A stretch of DNA of 64,000 nt. Origin: Amia ocellicauda (Eukaryota; Chordata; Actinopteri; Amiiformes; Amiidae). Where the stretch lies: positions 28,968,568 through 29,032,567 of the forward strand of contig NC_089853.1 in NCBI RefSeq assembly GCF_036373705.1. Reading direction: 5' to 3'. Under the pieces are notes generated by a model. It was not told where the DNA came from and made no database searches. It saw nothing but the letters and a program-made list of their open reading frames with translations. Both the position numbers and the translations under genes were made by a program. This document shows positions 1 to 13,400 of this stretch, in pieces (position 1 is the first letter of the stretch; each line of letters begins with the position of its first letter).

Positions 1-3000
1 TGTAATGCAAAATGCTGCACAGCACAATTTGTGCATACAATTATGTTTTAATTTCTATAATTATAAAAAAGACTTTAAAGAACTACAAGCTAATGGTGAG
101 TGCTTTAGGTAGAAATCTTGCCACTTCTGACTGTTTTAAATTTACTTGTATGACATTGCCAAGAGTGGGGGTTGAGGGTGGCAAGGCAGGGCATACCCAG
201 GGTTGGACGCCAGCCCCTGTATCACCAAGCCCTTTGCTTTAAATCAATTCACATTTAGATTTGTATAAACTTTCCTGTTTTAACCATTTCCAGTTCTAAC
301 CCTTTTCAGTTTTTATCCGAGGTTGTCTGCTCACAGGTCAGTATAGTCTGTGTTATAGAATCCTGGTGATAGAGTTGCAGTTAATGTCAAAGGCAGGTTT
401 GAGCTCGGCTGCCGACCCCAGGAGACCCCATCAGTGCAAAGTGAGCCATTTATGTAGGATACATAAATTATGGAAAACAACAGAGGTCTCCTCCACATTA
501 TACAGTCTCGCAGGCCTCTGCCACAGCGCAGTGTAAGCCCAAGCACTTCAGAAATATGATTAAAGCAGCACACTGGAAACGACTTCAGAACTAATAAACA
601 AATGATATTCATTTAGATTCTAAAGCATTTGCCTTCAAATAAAGACCTTGTTTCAATGTTACGTATACAGCACTTTTTGACGTGCCTATCATGCGAATGT
701 ACTATACTCTGTAGTGACTGAGCTATAGCTCTTCGGTTCCCTTTCCCATTCCCATACAACACGTGATTCCTCCCTTGTGCTTTCACTATGGCCCACCAGC
801 CCCGCATATGTATAAGAGCATGTATGAAGCAATATCCTTTAAGCAGACTCTTCAGGTATGTTTTTGCTGACCCGGCGGAGCACAAGTTTATCTCAATGCA
901 TCACAAGAGTGCACAATATGTGCTTGCTTTTAAATAACGAAATATTACACAGTAAACCAATAGCTTGAATAAACTCATACAAAGGCCCCAATGAAAGACA
1001 ACACACCGTTTAATAAAAGTGGGATATAGAAATCCTGCCAGCAGAATCCAACATTGCATCTGACCTTTGGAACCTATTAGAAATGCTCAAGTCCATCTCA
1101 GCTGATCAAATCCAGCATAAGCCCATTCTTTATCATTTACTTTCAAAAACTTCACCAGACCATTTCACAGGCAGCCGTTAAAACCTTGACCTGCATATCG
1201 CTTAGAGCCCCGTCATGCCCCGCTGTTGGAAAAGGTTAAAATCGTGAAGGAGGCCTGGCAGGAGTTAGTTTGTTCAAAAACAACCTTTGCTGACCTTCCT
1301 CTAACCTGCCCTTGACAGTCAGCCATTTTAAGAGGTAAACAAACATTACTTTAATTTTAACTGCCTTTTCAATGGACATTTACAGCCCATGTGATTGAAG
1401 GCTAAGGTCAACTGTCAAAGGAACACAACCCAGAGCCCTAATCAGTTTACAAGGGTGAGCTGAGGTCAGACTGTGGGAGGCCGTGTCTCCCAGAGTCATG
1501 GAATTTGGCCACAAGGCTGCCAAAAACCACAAGGATTCAACCTTTTTTTCAGATACCATCATCTGAATCTTGGGGGAAATCTCCACAGACCACACAATAA
1601 ACAGTATAATTGAACACAAATGTAACTAAGACCACTTCCATCTTGACCTGTATCCCTTTTTAAACCTTTTCATAACCCGAGTACATCCTTCAGTCTAGCA
1701 AAAACACTGAACTAAGCACTGAGCACAGCCCTACAGTTACAAGTTAGTAAGGTGCATTGGCATTCAGGAGTTAATGCAAAATGTTAATGCTGGGGTTGAT
1801 TTATACATTACAGACATCATGTACCTTTGTATACTTTGAGTCCCCAGTTGAAAAGTATTTTTCCTAAAAAGGCATTTATGCTACACTCACACTGATTTTA
1901 CAGTCAGAGTTATACTGACTGATTACGAGACGCAGGCAAGGTAAATCATAATAATGTGTTATTAATCAGCTCTGAACTTCCCAGCAATTTACTGCAGATT
2001 ACTCTTCAATTTCCTCAGACTGGACTCACAGGGTTGACTGCAGGAAACCAAAGATACACGACAATCCCTCAGAAGAAAAACACAGCACAATGAAACAAAA
2101 CAAAATTACAGATATTCTAAAGCTGATTACTGATTCTGAAATTGATTCATTTAGGGGAACAGACATCAAGGGGCTAACTGAAATGAGAAATATCTTGATT
2201 TACTACCTGTGCTAGCCTACCTCACATTTCACCCATTAGCATCATTAGATTAATAATTAGTCATTACCAGATTTGTTAGTCCCAGTGTTTAGATGATAAC
2301 TTTTAAGACCATTAAAAAATCATTTTCTTCAAATTCAGGGCATTTTTGTAACTACAACTCCCATCACATTACACACACAAACCCAAGTCCATAATTTGTC
2401 AGAGAATGTATGTGTACATATAACATACATGCAATTGTGGGTCTGTTAGTCCTAATCATCTCTGAAGAGACACACTTTTTGATCGGTGGATGGGGAAGGG
2501 AATGCTTTTGCCATTCTTATTATGGTATCGAACTGCCATAAGCATCATGAGGAATTGCACCCATGTGTGACAAGGAACTCGGAATACTAGAAGCAAAACA
2601 GTAAATCTTTCAGACAGAATTGTTCTACCAATATAGGGTAAAGGCAACAGAATCCTCTCAAATCAAACCTGCACATAGATTCATTTTATATGGCTGTCCC
2701 CCCCACCCCACATTCCCTTCATTAAAATCTTACATACGAGTCTTTATGTCAGAAAGGCTCTTTTATATACAAGATGTGGTACAATAGAGTTCCCAGAAAT
2801 CAGCATAAATCTTTGATACAATAGACGAATATGCCTATAATGAGATATTAAATGCGTTAGAAGTGACAGCCACATCACAGGCAAGCCCCTGAGCACTTAA
2901 GCCATGCAGCCGAACACGTGACAAACACTGTGAGACCAAAGTCTACCAGTGAAAGGAGAAATATACATCTAGTCAGCCATCTAACTTAGGGAAGTACTTT

Positions 3001-4839
3001 AATTAGAGCTTTTACCCTACATTAATTAAGATCCCATTTCTGAATCAAATAGCCAAAACATCTCTTAGACACTCACACTCCCAGTTCCCTACTGAAGCAG
3101 TTAGGATTTTCAAATGTGTTTCATTTGTGGAAAAAGGAAGGTGTAATTAAACTAATTAATGAGTAGACAAATAATGAATAAACATGTATGTAGAGCACCC
3201 TGACAAAATTGCAGCTGAATGCCACAGTGGAAAGGTCTTAATTTCCCCAAGTTACTGCTAATTTTTGCTATACACAGGAGCTTCTGTCCAACCCAGCGGG
3301 AGATCAACACTGGCAGCCTGCTCTTTGCAGTCTGCACTCCCCAATGGGACAGCAAGCTGAGACTATGATTCTACTAGAGAGCCAGCTGACAAACCTGAAG
3401 CCCACATTTGTGCCCTGCGGGCTTTCCAAAATGGAAACCAGTGTGCCAGGTCTGGGTGGTGGTAGTGTATCAGCTGCTGCAGGACTTGACAGAGCAACAC
3501 AAACACAATAGGCTTCATGAGATTGAAGCAGGGAGAGCAGAGGAGTGATGCACAAATTAAATCTGAGAGGATAGCTTCACCATCATTGCAACAGGCAGAA
3601 GAGGCTAACAGTTCCTGTGATGCACACAAGAGTTGAGGTGCATGTTTACTTAGCTGCCAATGCAGTAGGCCATCTTCTTCAATTTTTAAAAGATGGCTAA
3701 AGATATTCTAGGCATTTGCGATAGAACCAGCTATTCACACTGAAATGTTGGGATTTGTTTTTGGTGTTGTTTTTTTTTATTATTTTTCATTTACATTTTT
3801 GAAAGGTGTCTTAATCTCTTTGACAGCTGTCTTTAACAACTGGGAGAAACACCTTTGCACATGAAGCCACATCTGAAACACCTGGAAACCAAAGCTGCTT
3901 TAGGGAAAGCTTCACCAACAGCTTGTCATCACTTTGAAGGATTTCATTCAATTGATAAAAGGTTTATTCTGAGTCAAAGCGCACTACCTCTCCAGGGCCA
4001 GATCTGTAAAAGTGGCTTTGTTCAGAAGAAACTATAAATAATAGCATGTTCCACCATGTGTTGTTTATAGACCCATTTTAAGTAACTGTTGTCTAACCTT
4101 AAGCACCAAGTGTAAACAAACCTTTGCCAGCTTTATGAATGACAAGGTGTACTAAATTGAGCCTGATTCCAATAATAATAATTAAAGTATATGCCAGAAT
4201 CAAATTTAATGGAATAATATTTTTCTACTACAACGGTCTACTTTACACAAGCAAGCACTTATTTTAGTGTCACCTCCAAATGTGTCAAAAAGGGAGGAGA
4301 GAGAAAAATAACCAAATTCCACAGTTGAATATTATGAACCATAACTGAAATGCAATACCTGGAAAATTGAGGTTTGAAAGGGGAGGGTAACTTGAGAGAC
4401 CAGAAAAAATAGAAAGGGGAGGGGGAGATAAAAGTAAACAATCTGATTATGCAACTGTCCCTTTGTTTAGTAAGGTTAAGGGTAGAGATGGGGTCAGCTC
4501 TGTGTTCTTTCTGATTGCCTGTTGTCTCTGAGCTGCACCAGCTATCTCACAAGTCATCAAGCATCCTGCCCCACACTCCCCTCTCTTCCGATCTGTTCAC
4601 ACTACCTTTAATGAGAGCCTGCTGCAGATGGATTGAATTACCCACCATCGCTGGGCCAATTACCGGACACTCTCTCCCTCTCTCTCTCGCTATGTCTGTG
4701 CGGCTCAGGCAAACAATAGCTGTGAGCAACTCTCTGAAATCAAAGAAGGAGGGAGTGTGAGAGAGGAAACAGAGGGAAGCACAGAGATGGCTTGACCCAC
4801 TGCTGTAAAGCAACGGTATCCCATTTCCGAAGATTACTT
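1..4839. other. Intergenic desert, no gene seen
   Basis: This is AT-rich sequence with many stops in all frames. Short open frames are not homologous to anything recognised and have no splice context. By vertebrate synteny it belongs to the ADPGK-NEO1 interval, but no NEO1 exon is present. Confidence 0.6.
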
Positions 4840-5330
4840 GTCATTTGCAGCAGCTAAATTTATTAAGGTCTTCTTTGTGGCATCCACTGGGAAGGCGACG
4901 TCCCACGGTAACGCGCGGCCAAGCTAAGGTCAGCCCTTAATGGTTGCTAATGGCAGCTTCCATATGTGCCGTTTCCTTGCACAGTTTGTATCTGGTTTCC
5001 CTGTCTATTTATTACTGCGGGGCCCTGTGGTAAACTGACAGTGATCGTTCTTGCATTTCAGTACTGGACATTAAAGCTTATTATGAGTGATAGAGTGAAG
5101 ATGATAAATGAGTGCTTGAAATATAATTAGGGTAAGACTCCAAGATCTTTTTTTTTTTTTGGCTTAATAAAAGGTTAGCTGGACTGTTCGCATGCAGCAT
5201 CGAAACATTATTCTCTGTTGCTTGCTTTAACAGACCCTTAATCTGCCTGATTACTGTACACAGCAGAGGTCTCTGTCAATTACTTCATTATTTATCACTG
5301 CTAATTGTTCAAATGATCTAGACACAATAA
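4840..5330. promoter_or_regulatory. Candidate conserved non-coding element
   Basis: This is complex, low-repeat sequence with many TAAT/ATTA homeodomain-type cores and E-box-like words (CATATG at 4961), interrupted only by a T-run at 5150-5160. It lacks coding frames. It reads like a deep-conserved enhancer, but conservation cannot be tested here. Confidence 0.3.
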
Positions 5331-5815
5331 CACAGCTTATAAACTATTCAAACTATCATTCTTCATAGGAATTATTCCAGTAGTTTCTCAAAACACATCT
5401 CAAGGAAGCATGTCAGAAAAGCAAATTAACCTTGCGCCATGCCACTCTGTGGTGCAACCCTTATATTAGTCCCACTACCATTTCCTGTGTGATTCAAGGT
5501 TAAGAAAGCACGTTAGAAATTATAATGACAAGAGCAAGGCAAATGACTTTATTACAATGGAAAATGATGGTGTTCATATAAAAACAATACAATTTTGATT
5601 TTAAAAAAATAAGAAGGACACCAAAATACTCCTGTAAACGGAACCAAACCGTTCACTGTGGACAATCCACTCAAGGACTGCATGTTCTTTGGGTTGTTAT
5701 TCCAAATGATTTGCATTTAAATAATGCATTACTGGTCAAAATTATTCGGTAACACTTTACAATATGTCTCCTTAGTTACAGTGTATTTACATAATAGGTC
5801 CTAGCAACTAAAGTA

Positions 5816-7285
5816 CTGTGCAAAAGTTTTAGGCAGGTGTGAAGAAATGCTGTAAAGTAAGAAAGCTTTCAAAAATAGATGTTAAAAGATTATATTTATC
5901 AATTAAATAAATACAAAGTGAGTGAACAGAAGAAAAATCTACATCAAATCAATATTTGGTGTGACCACCCTTTGCCTTCAAAACAGCATCAATTTTTCTA
6001 GGTACACTTGCACACAGTTTTTGAAGGAACTCGGCAGGTAGGTTGACCCAAACATCTTGGAGAACTAACCACAGACAGACTTGATGATGTTGAGATCAGG
6101 GCTCTGTGGAGACCATACCATCACTTCCAGGACTCCTTGTTCTTCTTTACACTGAAGATAGTTCTTAATGACTGTCGCTGTATGTTTAGGGTCGTTGTCA
6201 TGCTGCAGAATACATTTGGGGCCAATCAGATGCCTCCCTGATGGTATTGCATGATGGATAAGTATCTGCCTGTACTTCTCAGCATTGAGGAGACCATTCA
6301 TTCTGACCAAATCCCCAACTCCATTTGCAGAAATGCAGCCCCAAACTTGCAAGGAACCTCCACCATGCTTCACTGTTGCCTGCAGACACTCATTCGTGTA
6401 CCGCTCTCCAGCCCTTCAGTGAACAAACTGCCTTCTGCTACAGACAAATATTTCAAATTTTGACTCATCAGTCCAGAGCACCTGCTGCCATTTTTCTGCA
6501 CCCCAGTTCCTGTGTTTTCATGCATAGTTGAGTCGCTTGGCCTTGTTGCCATGTCGGAGGTATGGCTTTTTGGCCTCAAGTGTTCCATGAAGGCCACTTC
6601 TGACCAGACTTCTCTGGACAGTAGATGGGTGTACCAGGATCCCACTGTTTTCTGCCAATTCTGAGCTGATGGCGCTGCTGGACATCTTCTGATTGTGAAG
6701 GGAAGTAAGCATGATGCGTCTTTCATCTGTTGCATTAAGTTTCCTTAGCTCTTCAAAAGAGCTTGGACAGCACATCTGGAAACCCCTGTCTGCCTTGAAA
6801 TGTCTGCCTGGGAGAGACCTTGCTGATGCAGTATAACTACCTTGTGTCTTGTTGCTGTGCTCAGTCTTGCCATGGTGTCTGACTTTTGACAGTAAACTGT
6901 CTTCAGCAACCTCACCTTGTTAGCTGAGTTTGGCTGTTCCTCAGCCAGTTTTATTCCTCCTGCACAGCTGTTTCTGTTTCAGTTAATGATTGTGTTTCAA
7001 CCTACATATTGAATTGATGATCATTAGCACCTGTTTGGTATAATATAAATATAAATTACTATATGCCTACAAAATCCCTGACTTTGTGCTAGTGTACCTA
7101 GAATAGCCGATGGTGTTTTGAAGGCAAAGGGTGGTCACACCAAATATAGATTTGATTTAGATTTTCATTCTGTTCACTCACTTTGCATTTAGTTAATTGA
7201 TAAATATAATCTATTAACATGTCTATTTTTGAAAGCATTCTTACTTTACAGCATTTTTTCACACCTGCCTAAAACTTTTGCACAG
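5816..7285 (-). mobile_element. Tc1/mariner element, DD38E-type (Intruder-like), degenerate
   Basis: The element is flanked by TA dinucleotides (5814-5815 and 7286-7287). It begins CTGTGCAAAAGTTTTAGGCA and ends with the complement. Inverted repeats extend about 200 bp inward, with both arms reading the same GTGACCACCCTTTGCCTTC block. This is the long-TIR organisation of Tc1-like transposons. It is inserted in the MITE at 5749-7579. The internal transposase on the minus strand is broken. Confidence 0.9.
5949..6872 (-). pseudogene. Tc1 transposase remnant (DD38E spacing)
   Basis: The minus-strand frame starts MARLSTATRHKVVILHQQG at 6872 and is recognisable as the HTH domain, DDE domain ([11 protein letters not shown]) and C-terminus (LKAKGGHTKY) of a Tc1 transposase. 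It is broken by a frameshift near 6745, and most of the segment after PQSPDLNIIK is missing before a stop at about 6064. From the Asp of QHDND to the expected Glu there are 38 intervening residues, the spacing of the DD38E (Intruder) family, but here the Glu codon reads Lys. The element cannot make active transposase. Confidence 0.85.
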
Positions 7286-7579
7286 TACTGTACATGTGTA
7301 GTTACTCATAAGAACAGTGTAATTATGCATTATTACAATGTACATAATGTGTAAAAGTGGGCCCTGTATAGCTCAAAATGTAGCCTCCTGGTGGGCATCC
7401 GTACCAGACAATTGTGTACTTAACTATACCGTTAATCATTTATCATTTATCATCATACACATTAAGTACATTGTAATAATACATAATTACACTGTTGTTA
7501 TGAGTAACTACAGGTGTAGTTACTGAGTACCTACTATTTAAATACACTGTAACTGGGAGACTGATTGTAAAGTGTTACC

Positions 7580-8559
7580 AAAAATTCTTCAGAAATTGAT
7601 GATTTAACAGTGACCTATAAAATCGTGCAGCAGATAGTTGGTCACTTCTTATTTAGGGTCCTTAAAATCACACACACCCGCTTCCATAAGGTACAAGTGC
7701 TGAATGTTTCCACGTCCAGAAAGAGCACAAAGAGCTGAAGGGTGTCCTGTCTTGCGAAGCCTTTCTACTCTTAAGTTTGTTCTTGCAAGACCCCCACCAT
7801 GTTCCTTTGTTCGGTTGGGCAGAAATATCAGATGACAAGAGGGCAGGGCAGGCCAGGCCTTTCCCTGGCAGTTTAGGTTGCTGCTCAGATTGAGTTACAA
7901 AGGGCAGCTACAGGGGGGCTGTTCCCTTCAGGCCAAAGATTGGGGGCACACGTCACGGTGTCTTACATCGCTACTGGTTTTAATCAAGCATCCGAATCTG
8001 TGGGATGACAGCACAGAAGTCTCGCACTGGAGTTCAATTTCTACAGCCAGCAGCACAGAGTTAAAAATCTATCCCCCAAAGAGCTTATTTAAATGAATAA
8101 ATACATTCCTATGGTTAAGCAAGTTGTTTCCGGAGAATCAAGCGCATTACAATGAATCGTCTATTTGCCTTTGTATCCCTAGACCAGCATATAATTTGGG
8201 AAAGAGATTTACTTTAGAAACTCACATCAGTAATTAAAGCATCTAGCATTATTGGGAAGACACCATTCTTTACATCAACAAAGGATTTCAGTATTATGAG
8301 TTAATAGTGGTTTACCATGATCTGTTTTGTCTTCTAGCCTTTGTGCTAAACTGAATGCAACAATGTAGAGATACTATTGTATCCTAATACTTATCATCTC
8401 ACCATAAAAAGAGGCATTTTCTTCCATTATGTTTTGCATGTTCTGAGGCTCTCTTGAGATTTTACAGACTTGCCCTTTCCATCACCCATTACATGAACCA
8501 ACCTTCATTATTAATAACAGGTGTCCAAATGATATACCACAGAAAAATCTTAGCAGCCT
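7580..8559. other. Intergenic, nothing specific seen
   Basis: Non-coding sequence follows the MITE. No repeat ends, splice-bounded exons or RNA genes were recognised. Confidence 0.5.
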
Positions 8560-8830
8560 AATTCTGTGGGATTGTCAGCAGCCTTTTCGAACAATTCAAT
8601 CTACTTTTAATAGTTCCAGCTTTCAAGTAGCTATCTTTGATACAAAGCCACCGCCAAGCACATTGAATGCTGTTAAGAGTACCTTCATTACAGCCTCTGC
8701 CTGGCTTCAGAGCACAGTGCTATAATGAGGAGATTTATGGAAAGCCCACTGTATCACCATTGCAAGTTTTCTCTTTAATCATATCCCCAGTACATGGAGT
8801 ACGGCCATTCTTACTCAAGAATCTGTCTTT
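8560..8830. promoter_or_regulatory. Candidate conserved non-coding element
   Basis: This unique-looking block is of balanced composition with TAATTC, TTTAATAG and ATTACAG-type homeobox cores and no microsatellite. It has no supported reading frame. The enhancer interpretation is an inference from composition. Confidence 0.25.
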
Positions 8831-10080
8831 CACAAATCCCTCTCCACTGCGTTTGTCAGTTTGATGGATGGCAATTTAGGGGGTTGGATTTTAGTGACAG
8901 GTGAGCATCAGTACTGGCTGGAGTCAGTGACAGGATGGGGAAAAGTGGCACATCAAAATGTATATCAAAATCAGAAGGGATTTATTTTTTATGTTTTTAT
9001 TGTGTAATCAGATTTACAATTCTGATGTGTTGTGAAAGCAGTGAGGTCTGGATCTCAGGTAAAAAAAAAAAACACCTTAATAAAATCCTATTCCTATACC
9101 TATGCTGGATTCTGCTTTGCATTTAGAAAAGAAAAAGAAAGGTTGTGGAGATAAAAAAAAACAGAAAAAAAACATAAAGTACCAAGTAGGTGAGTATATC
9201 AATATGTCAAAAAATATTTATGAAGGGTTTTCCCAACAAACACTGTTCTAAGGCTGCCGTTAACTCCCACATACACTGAAACATTACTAGGGGGTCCAGT
9301 TTGTTGTTGCTGCTGCTCTTGTAACTTGGATCCTTCAGGAAGTCAGGAAACCATCATGTTGGTCCTGTTCCCACCATTGATAAAAACTGAAAATACAGGA
9401 GCTTATCCGCATATAGAAAAGGATGCGTCAGCCCCTCTGAAATGCATTTCACCAGCTCTGGTTTAACACCTGTTGAGCGTGCAGAGATTTAAGGAGGTGA
9501 ACGACACAGCTCCAGCTTAGCATCACACCCTGGCACAGAAACAAGGTGACCTTCAGGAAGGCTGCTATATTTAAACCAAGGTCTCAGAGTCTCTCCCAAA
9601 GCACGCGGTGTCATTTACTGAAGAGCACTGAGCCCGAGGTACAGTATTGTGGGGAGACTACGTTGCTCTGTGGTAACTATGGGGATGTTTGAATCAGAAC
9701 CTAGCAGCACTGAAGAAGAAATAAAGAGAGAGGGAGAGAGAGAAAGAGGGAGAGTATACCATTGAGCCACAATAATGTATGTAACAGGTTTAAACCAGGG
9801 TTTCCTCACTCCATTGCAGCACCGTTAATAATAACTGACCGTGGCTCACTTCAAAGGAGTCCAAGGAAAAACTCCAATAAAAATGATAACGGTAGGATCA
9901 GGAATTCGCTTAGATGTAAAAGAATGCACTGGAGGGACACTGATCGGGCAAACTCAGTTGGTCTGTCGAACTTTCCCTGGTAGATAAACAAACCCTGGCA
10001 GACACAGAATTCTCCACGGGAATCGTCAACAGAAATTAAAAACATGTAGAGTGGCTGGGGGAAGATAACTTCTCAACCTT
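8831..10080. other. Intergenic with A-runs and a GA-rich tract
   Basis: The segment holds A-runs near 9061-9072 and 9152-9170 and a GA-rich purine tract at 9721-9756. No genes were recognised. Confidence 0.55.
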
Positions 10081-10450
10081 TAAGCAATCCATCATCTGGT
10101 GTGGAACAGTAACAGCTACTCAGGTAATCTAAACCTAGCACTCAGCGAAGCCTGTGTTGTGTTTGAGACTTTGTCGTCCCGTCCCTTTAGCCCCTTGGCA
10201 ATGGGATATCTAGACTGTGTTTGTTTTCACTTTCCCCTTTTTACTCCGAAATGTAAACTCCTCACCATCTCTAATGGAAGCCGTCTTTCACCTTCGGTCA
10301 CCTTTTGCTCGGTGGCGGAGCACATTCCTGCCGTTGCTCAATGGGATTTTTGAGGGCTGGGAATGAGCATCTTTCACTGTTGACCTACTCTCGCTAATGC
10401 AACCCTTCACACTTATCCCAGAGGCTGCCAAGAAATCGTGTGCTTAATGC
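10081..10450. promoter_or_regulatory. Candidate conserved non-coding element
   Basis: Mixed-composition sequence with several CpGs and no repeats stands out from the AT-rich surroundings. The open frame through it has no recognised homology and no splice sites that would make it an exon. Confidence 0.22.
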
Positions 10451-13400
10451 TTTACCTGAAAAAGTGTAGCCCACTCTTGCTTTAAGTAAACAAAAATAAA
10501 ATAATGCAAGAAAAGAATGCTTGAAGTCCTTAGATCTTGTAAAGTGTTTTATTATGACCAGTTTCGAAGAGGCTTGTAATAATGAAGAAGATGAAAAATG
10601 TTATTGGCTGCACTCACACAGTAGGCTACTGTCGCTTAAACATCTAACCAAAGACCATTGGTCTGTCCAAAAGGGAACCAGTGTGTGGTCAATACAAAGC
10701 TTGCCTCACATTGTGAAGCTAAGCAGTCCCTTGCATTTGGAGAAAAAAAAATATCTGTTGAGTTTGTTGCCCTTGTTTGCTCTCAATACTCTCAGGAAGT
10801 GTGAACCATGCCCCAGGAATTTCAATGGATAACTCAGCTGTCATCACTTCTGAGAAGGTGGCTGTCTGTCTATTTGAAAACTGACTCTGTTTCCGCTTAG
10901 CAGAGTTGTTTGTTTTTACAGTTTCAAAAAAAATTAAAAATGGTTCCATAAGTAGATGAACTAAGACAGCAGAGTCATCGTTGTTCAAATACGGCCATTT
11001 TAAAAACAATCACTGTTCTTGTACTTGCAATGTGAGGGCTGGCTGATGAGCAGACAGATGCGCTATAGTGTAATTTAATTCCAGCATTATTCAGCTTCTG
11101 GCTTCTTAAGGCAGTAAACGTTTTGCTCACAAACCGTGAAATTGTGAAAACTAATTTTCGGTTTCATCAAGTTTCACACTTACTGAGAAATTGAAAGGCA
11201 GAAGTGCCAAAACCTGAAACATTAAAGAACATTATTACTGATTAATCCGTCCATCACCTACTTATAGCAGGTACAAGCCATAATTGCTACACCTTTCATT
11301 GAGATGACGCGTATATAATGTGCCGCTTAACAAATCAGGGTTTTGTTCTGATATTCATAGGTGTATAACAGACCCAAGCAATGCCAAGAAGAATGACACA
11401 GTTAAAGCTAAATAGGCAGAAACCTACACTGGCCAAAAAACTTGAGGGGAATTACTGTATTGATATTATAGAGTAGGAAATATCTGTATTTGGGTAAGCT
11501 GATTCAATATTGAAGTACATATCTAGTGAAGATATGTTCTCTGTGCTATAACAATAGGAACACAGACACGCTTTATAAAAGCATTATGCATATAATGTTA
11601 CGTGAGATGCCAACCCTGTAAAGATTGAGATTTTTTTTCCCTTTTATCCCTGTGACCATTTTGGAATGAAATTAATGAAAAAAATATTAACTGTAAGAGT
11701 CATGTTTTCAGACACCTATACAAATGTAGAAAAATATAGACATTTGTTGGTCATGGGTCTGACACTTTTGAGATTAAAGGCATGAACCAAAAACACCTTC
11801 TCAAGAGCCTTCTCTCTCCTCTTATGTGTGTGTGTGTGTGTTTGTGTGTGTGAGAACGGGCGACAGGCATGTGATGTATTGAATGTGATGTGTAACAGGT
11901 GCATGGCCGAGAGGGGGAGAGAGGTATGCAGCTGTCCCTGCAGACAAGGGGACATTCTCCCATCTGCCTCCCTGGATGTGTCCCCCTTCCCCCCCATCAC
12001 AGACACCTGAAGTGCAGTGACCCTGAGCCTGCCTGCCCAGTCACAGCCAGGGGGCAGCACCCCATGTAAAGGGCCTCTCTTACAGAGGCATTGCCCTCTC
12101 TACTCACCTGCGCCTTCTGTCGCCACTTCGCCAACTGCCGATCACAACACACACACACTGTACAGCACAATACAGTGTAGATGTCATTTTCACAAACGAG
12201 ACATGTCCTTTAAAGTTAAACTGGGATGTAGAACCAAACACAGATGCAGAAAGTGTAATGACATTTGGGAGAGAAACACAAAAGTGAAGCACTGAATAGA
12301 TGAAAGAGCTGCCACCACCATTCATTTGTCGTGTGGAAATGGTCTGAGGTTCTCAGTCTCTAGAACGGAGCTCACAGGCAGATGCCATGAGTATTGTGGT
12401 TAAGATGCAGTCAAGCCATCTGGCACTTCGTATGTCAGTGAAATAGTTTATAGGGAGGGAAATTTGAAAAAGCAAAAAGCAGCTGCATATAGTAGAAAAG
12501 CCAAAGCTCATCACCATGCAGTGACATTTTCAATAAAACTAGCCATATAGTCAAAATTAATAGATGCACCAAGGAGCTCACTGCGGACAGGGTCCAAACT
12601 TACAAAGGTTTGCTCACCTTGAATCAAAACACAAGACAGATATCGCATTTGCTTTTCGACTAAGATAATTTAAAGCAAACTGTGCATCAGCAGGTTAGAA
12701 CATGTCGCCAATTTTAATCAAGTTGCAAAATGGCCACACAACATCAAGTGCTTAAACGAGATTTCAGAAGGATTATTATTTAATTCTCATTGTGGACGTG
12801 ATGAGATACACATTTATTGGATGAAACAGAAATACCTGAGAAATACACAATTACAATTATGAGCAGAATAACAAGGATCTTGAAATTGCACCAGAAAAAT
12901 ACATCAGCAAAAGGGATAACTAAAACAGGATGTGGCCGCCTCATCTTTGCTCTCATTCATCGGCAAACTACTCTATAGAGTAACAGTCCAAAAACAACAA
13001 ACCAATAAATAGCTTCAGTGGCATTTCATAAAAGAGTATCACATCACCTCAGCATATGTTAAAAGCCAATCAGGATGTCCAACATAAACACAGACAACAT
13101 GCAGCTTTACATCTGCCTGTCTGTCAAATGTCCAGTGTTGTGAGATTCCATTTCTTCCTTTATTTCTACGTTCCAAAAGTAATAGCTTTGCCTTCAGTGC
13201 TACACATTAAAGGTAAACTCTTAAAAGTCTGCAGAAATACAAATGAATGCCTGTCAATGTGAGTACCAACACACAAACAACTGTAAATACTGTATTGATA
13301 TGGTTAAGATAAAAGCTGTTAGAAATTGCTATATTGCACCATGCAGAAAAGCTTTTAGAAGCTTTAGACCTGTCTTCTGAACACCTGAGCCGATTCTTCC

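Larger units (their letters stand above)
5749..7579. mobile_element. Palindromic MITE, split by a nested Tc1 element
   Basis: GGTAACACTTTACAAT at 5749-5764 is perfectly repeated in inverted orientation at 7564-7579. The similarity continues inward: the sequence after the left end (agttacagtgtattta) matches the complement of the right end. Inner arms of 47 bp at 7297-7343 and 7466-7512 are inverted copies with two differences. Removing the nested Tc1 leaves an element of about 360 bp with arms of over 100 bp and no coding capacity. Terminal GGTAACACTTTA motifs are frequent in fish non-autonomous DNA elements; the superfamily is unresolved because no clear target duplication is seen. Confidence 0.75.

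Noticed and set aside
11716..12325. Several overlapping frames around 12 kb on both strands
   Set aside because: Generated by the TG/CA repeat and its flanks; no conserved domain.
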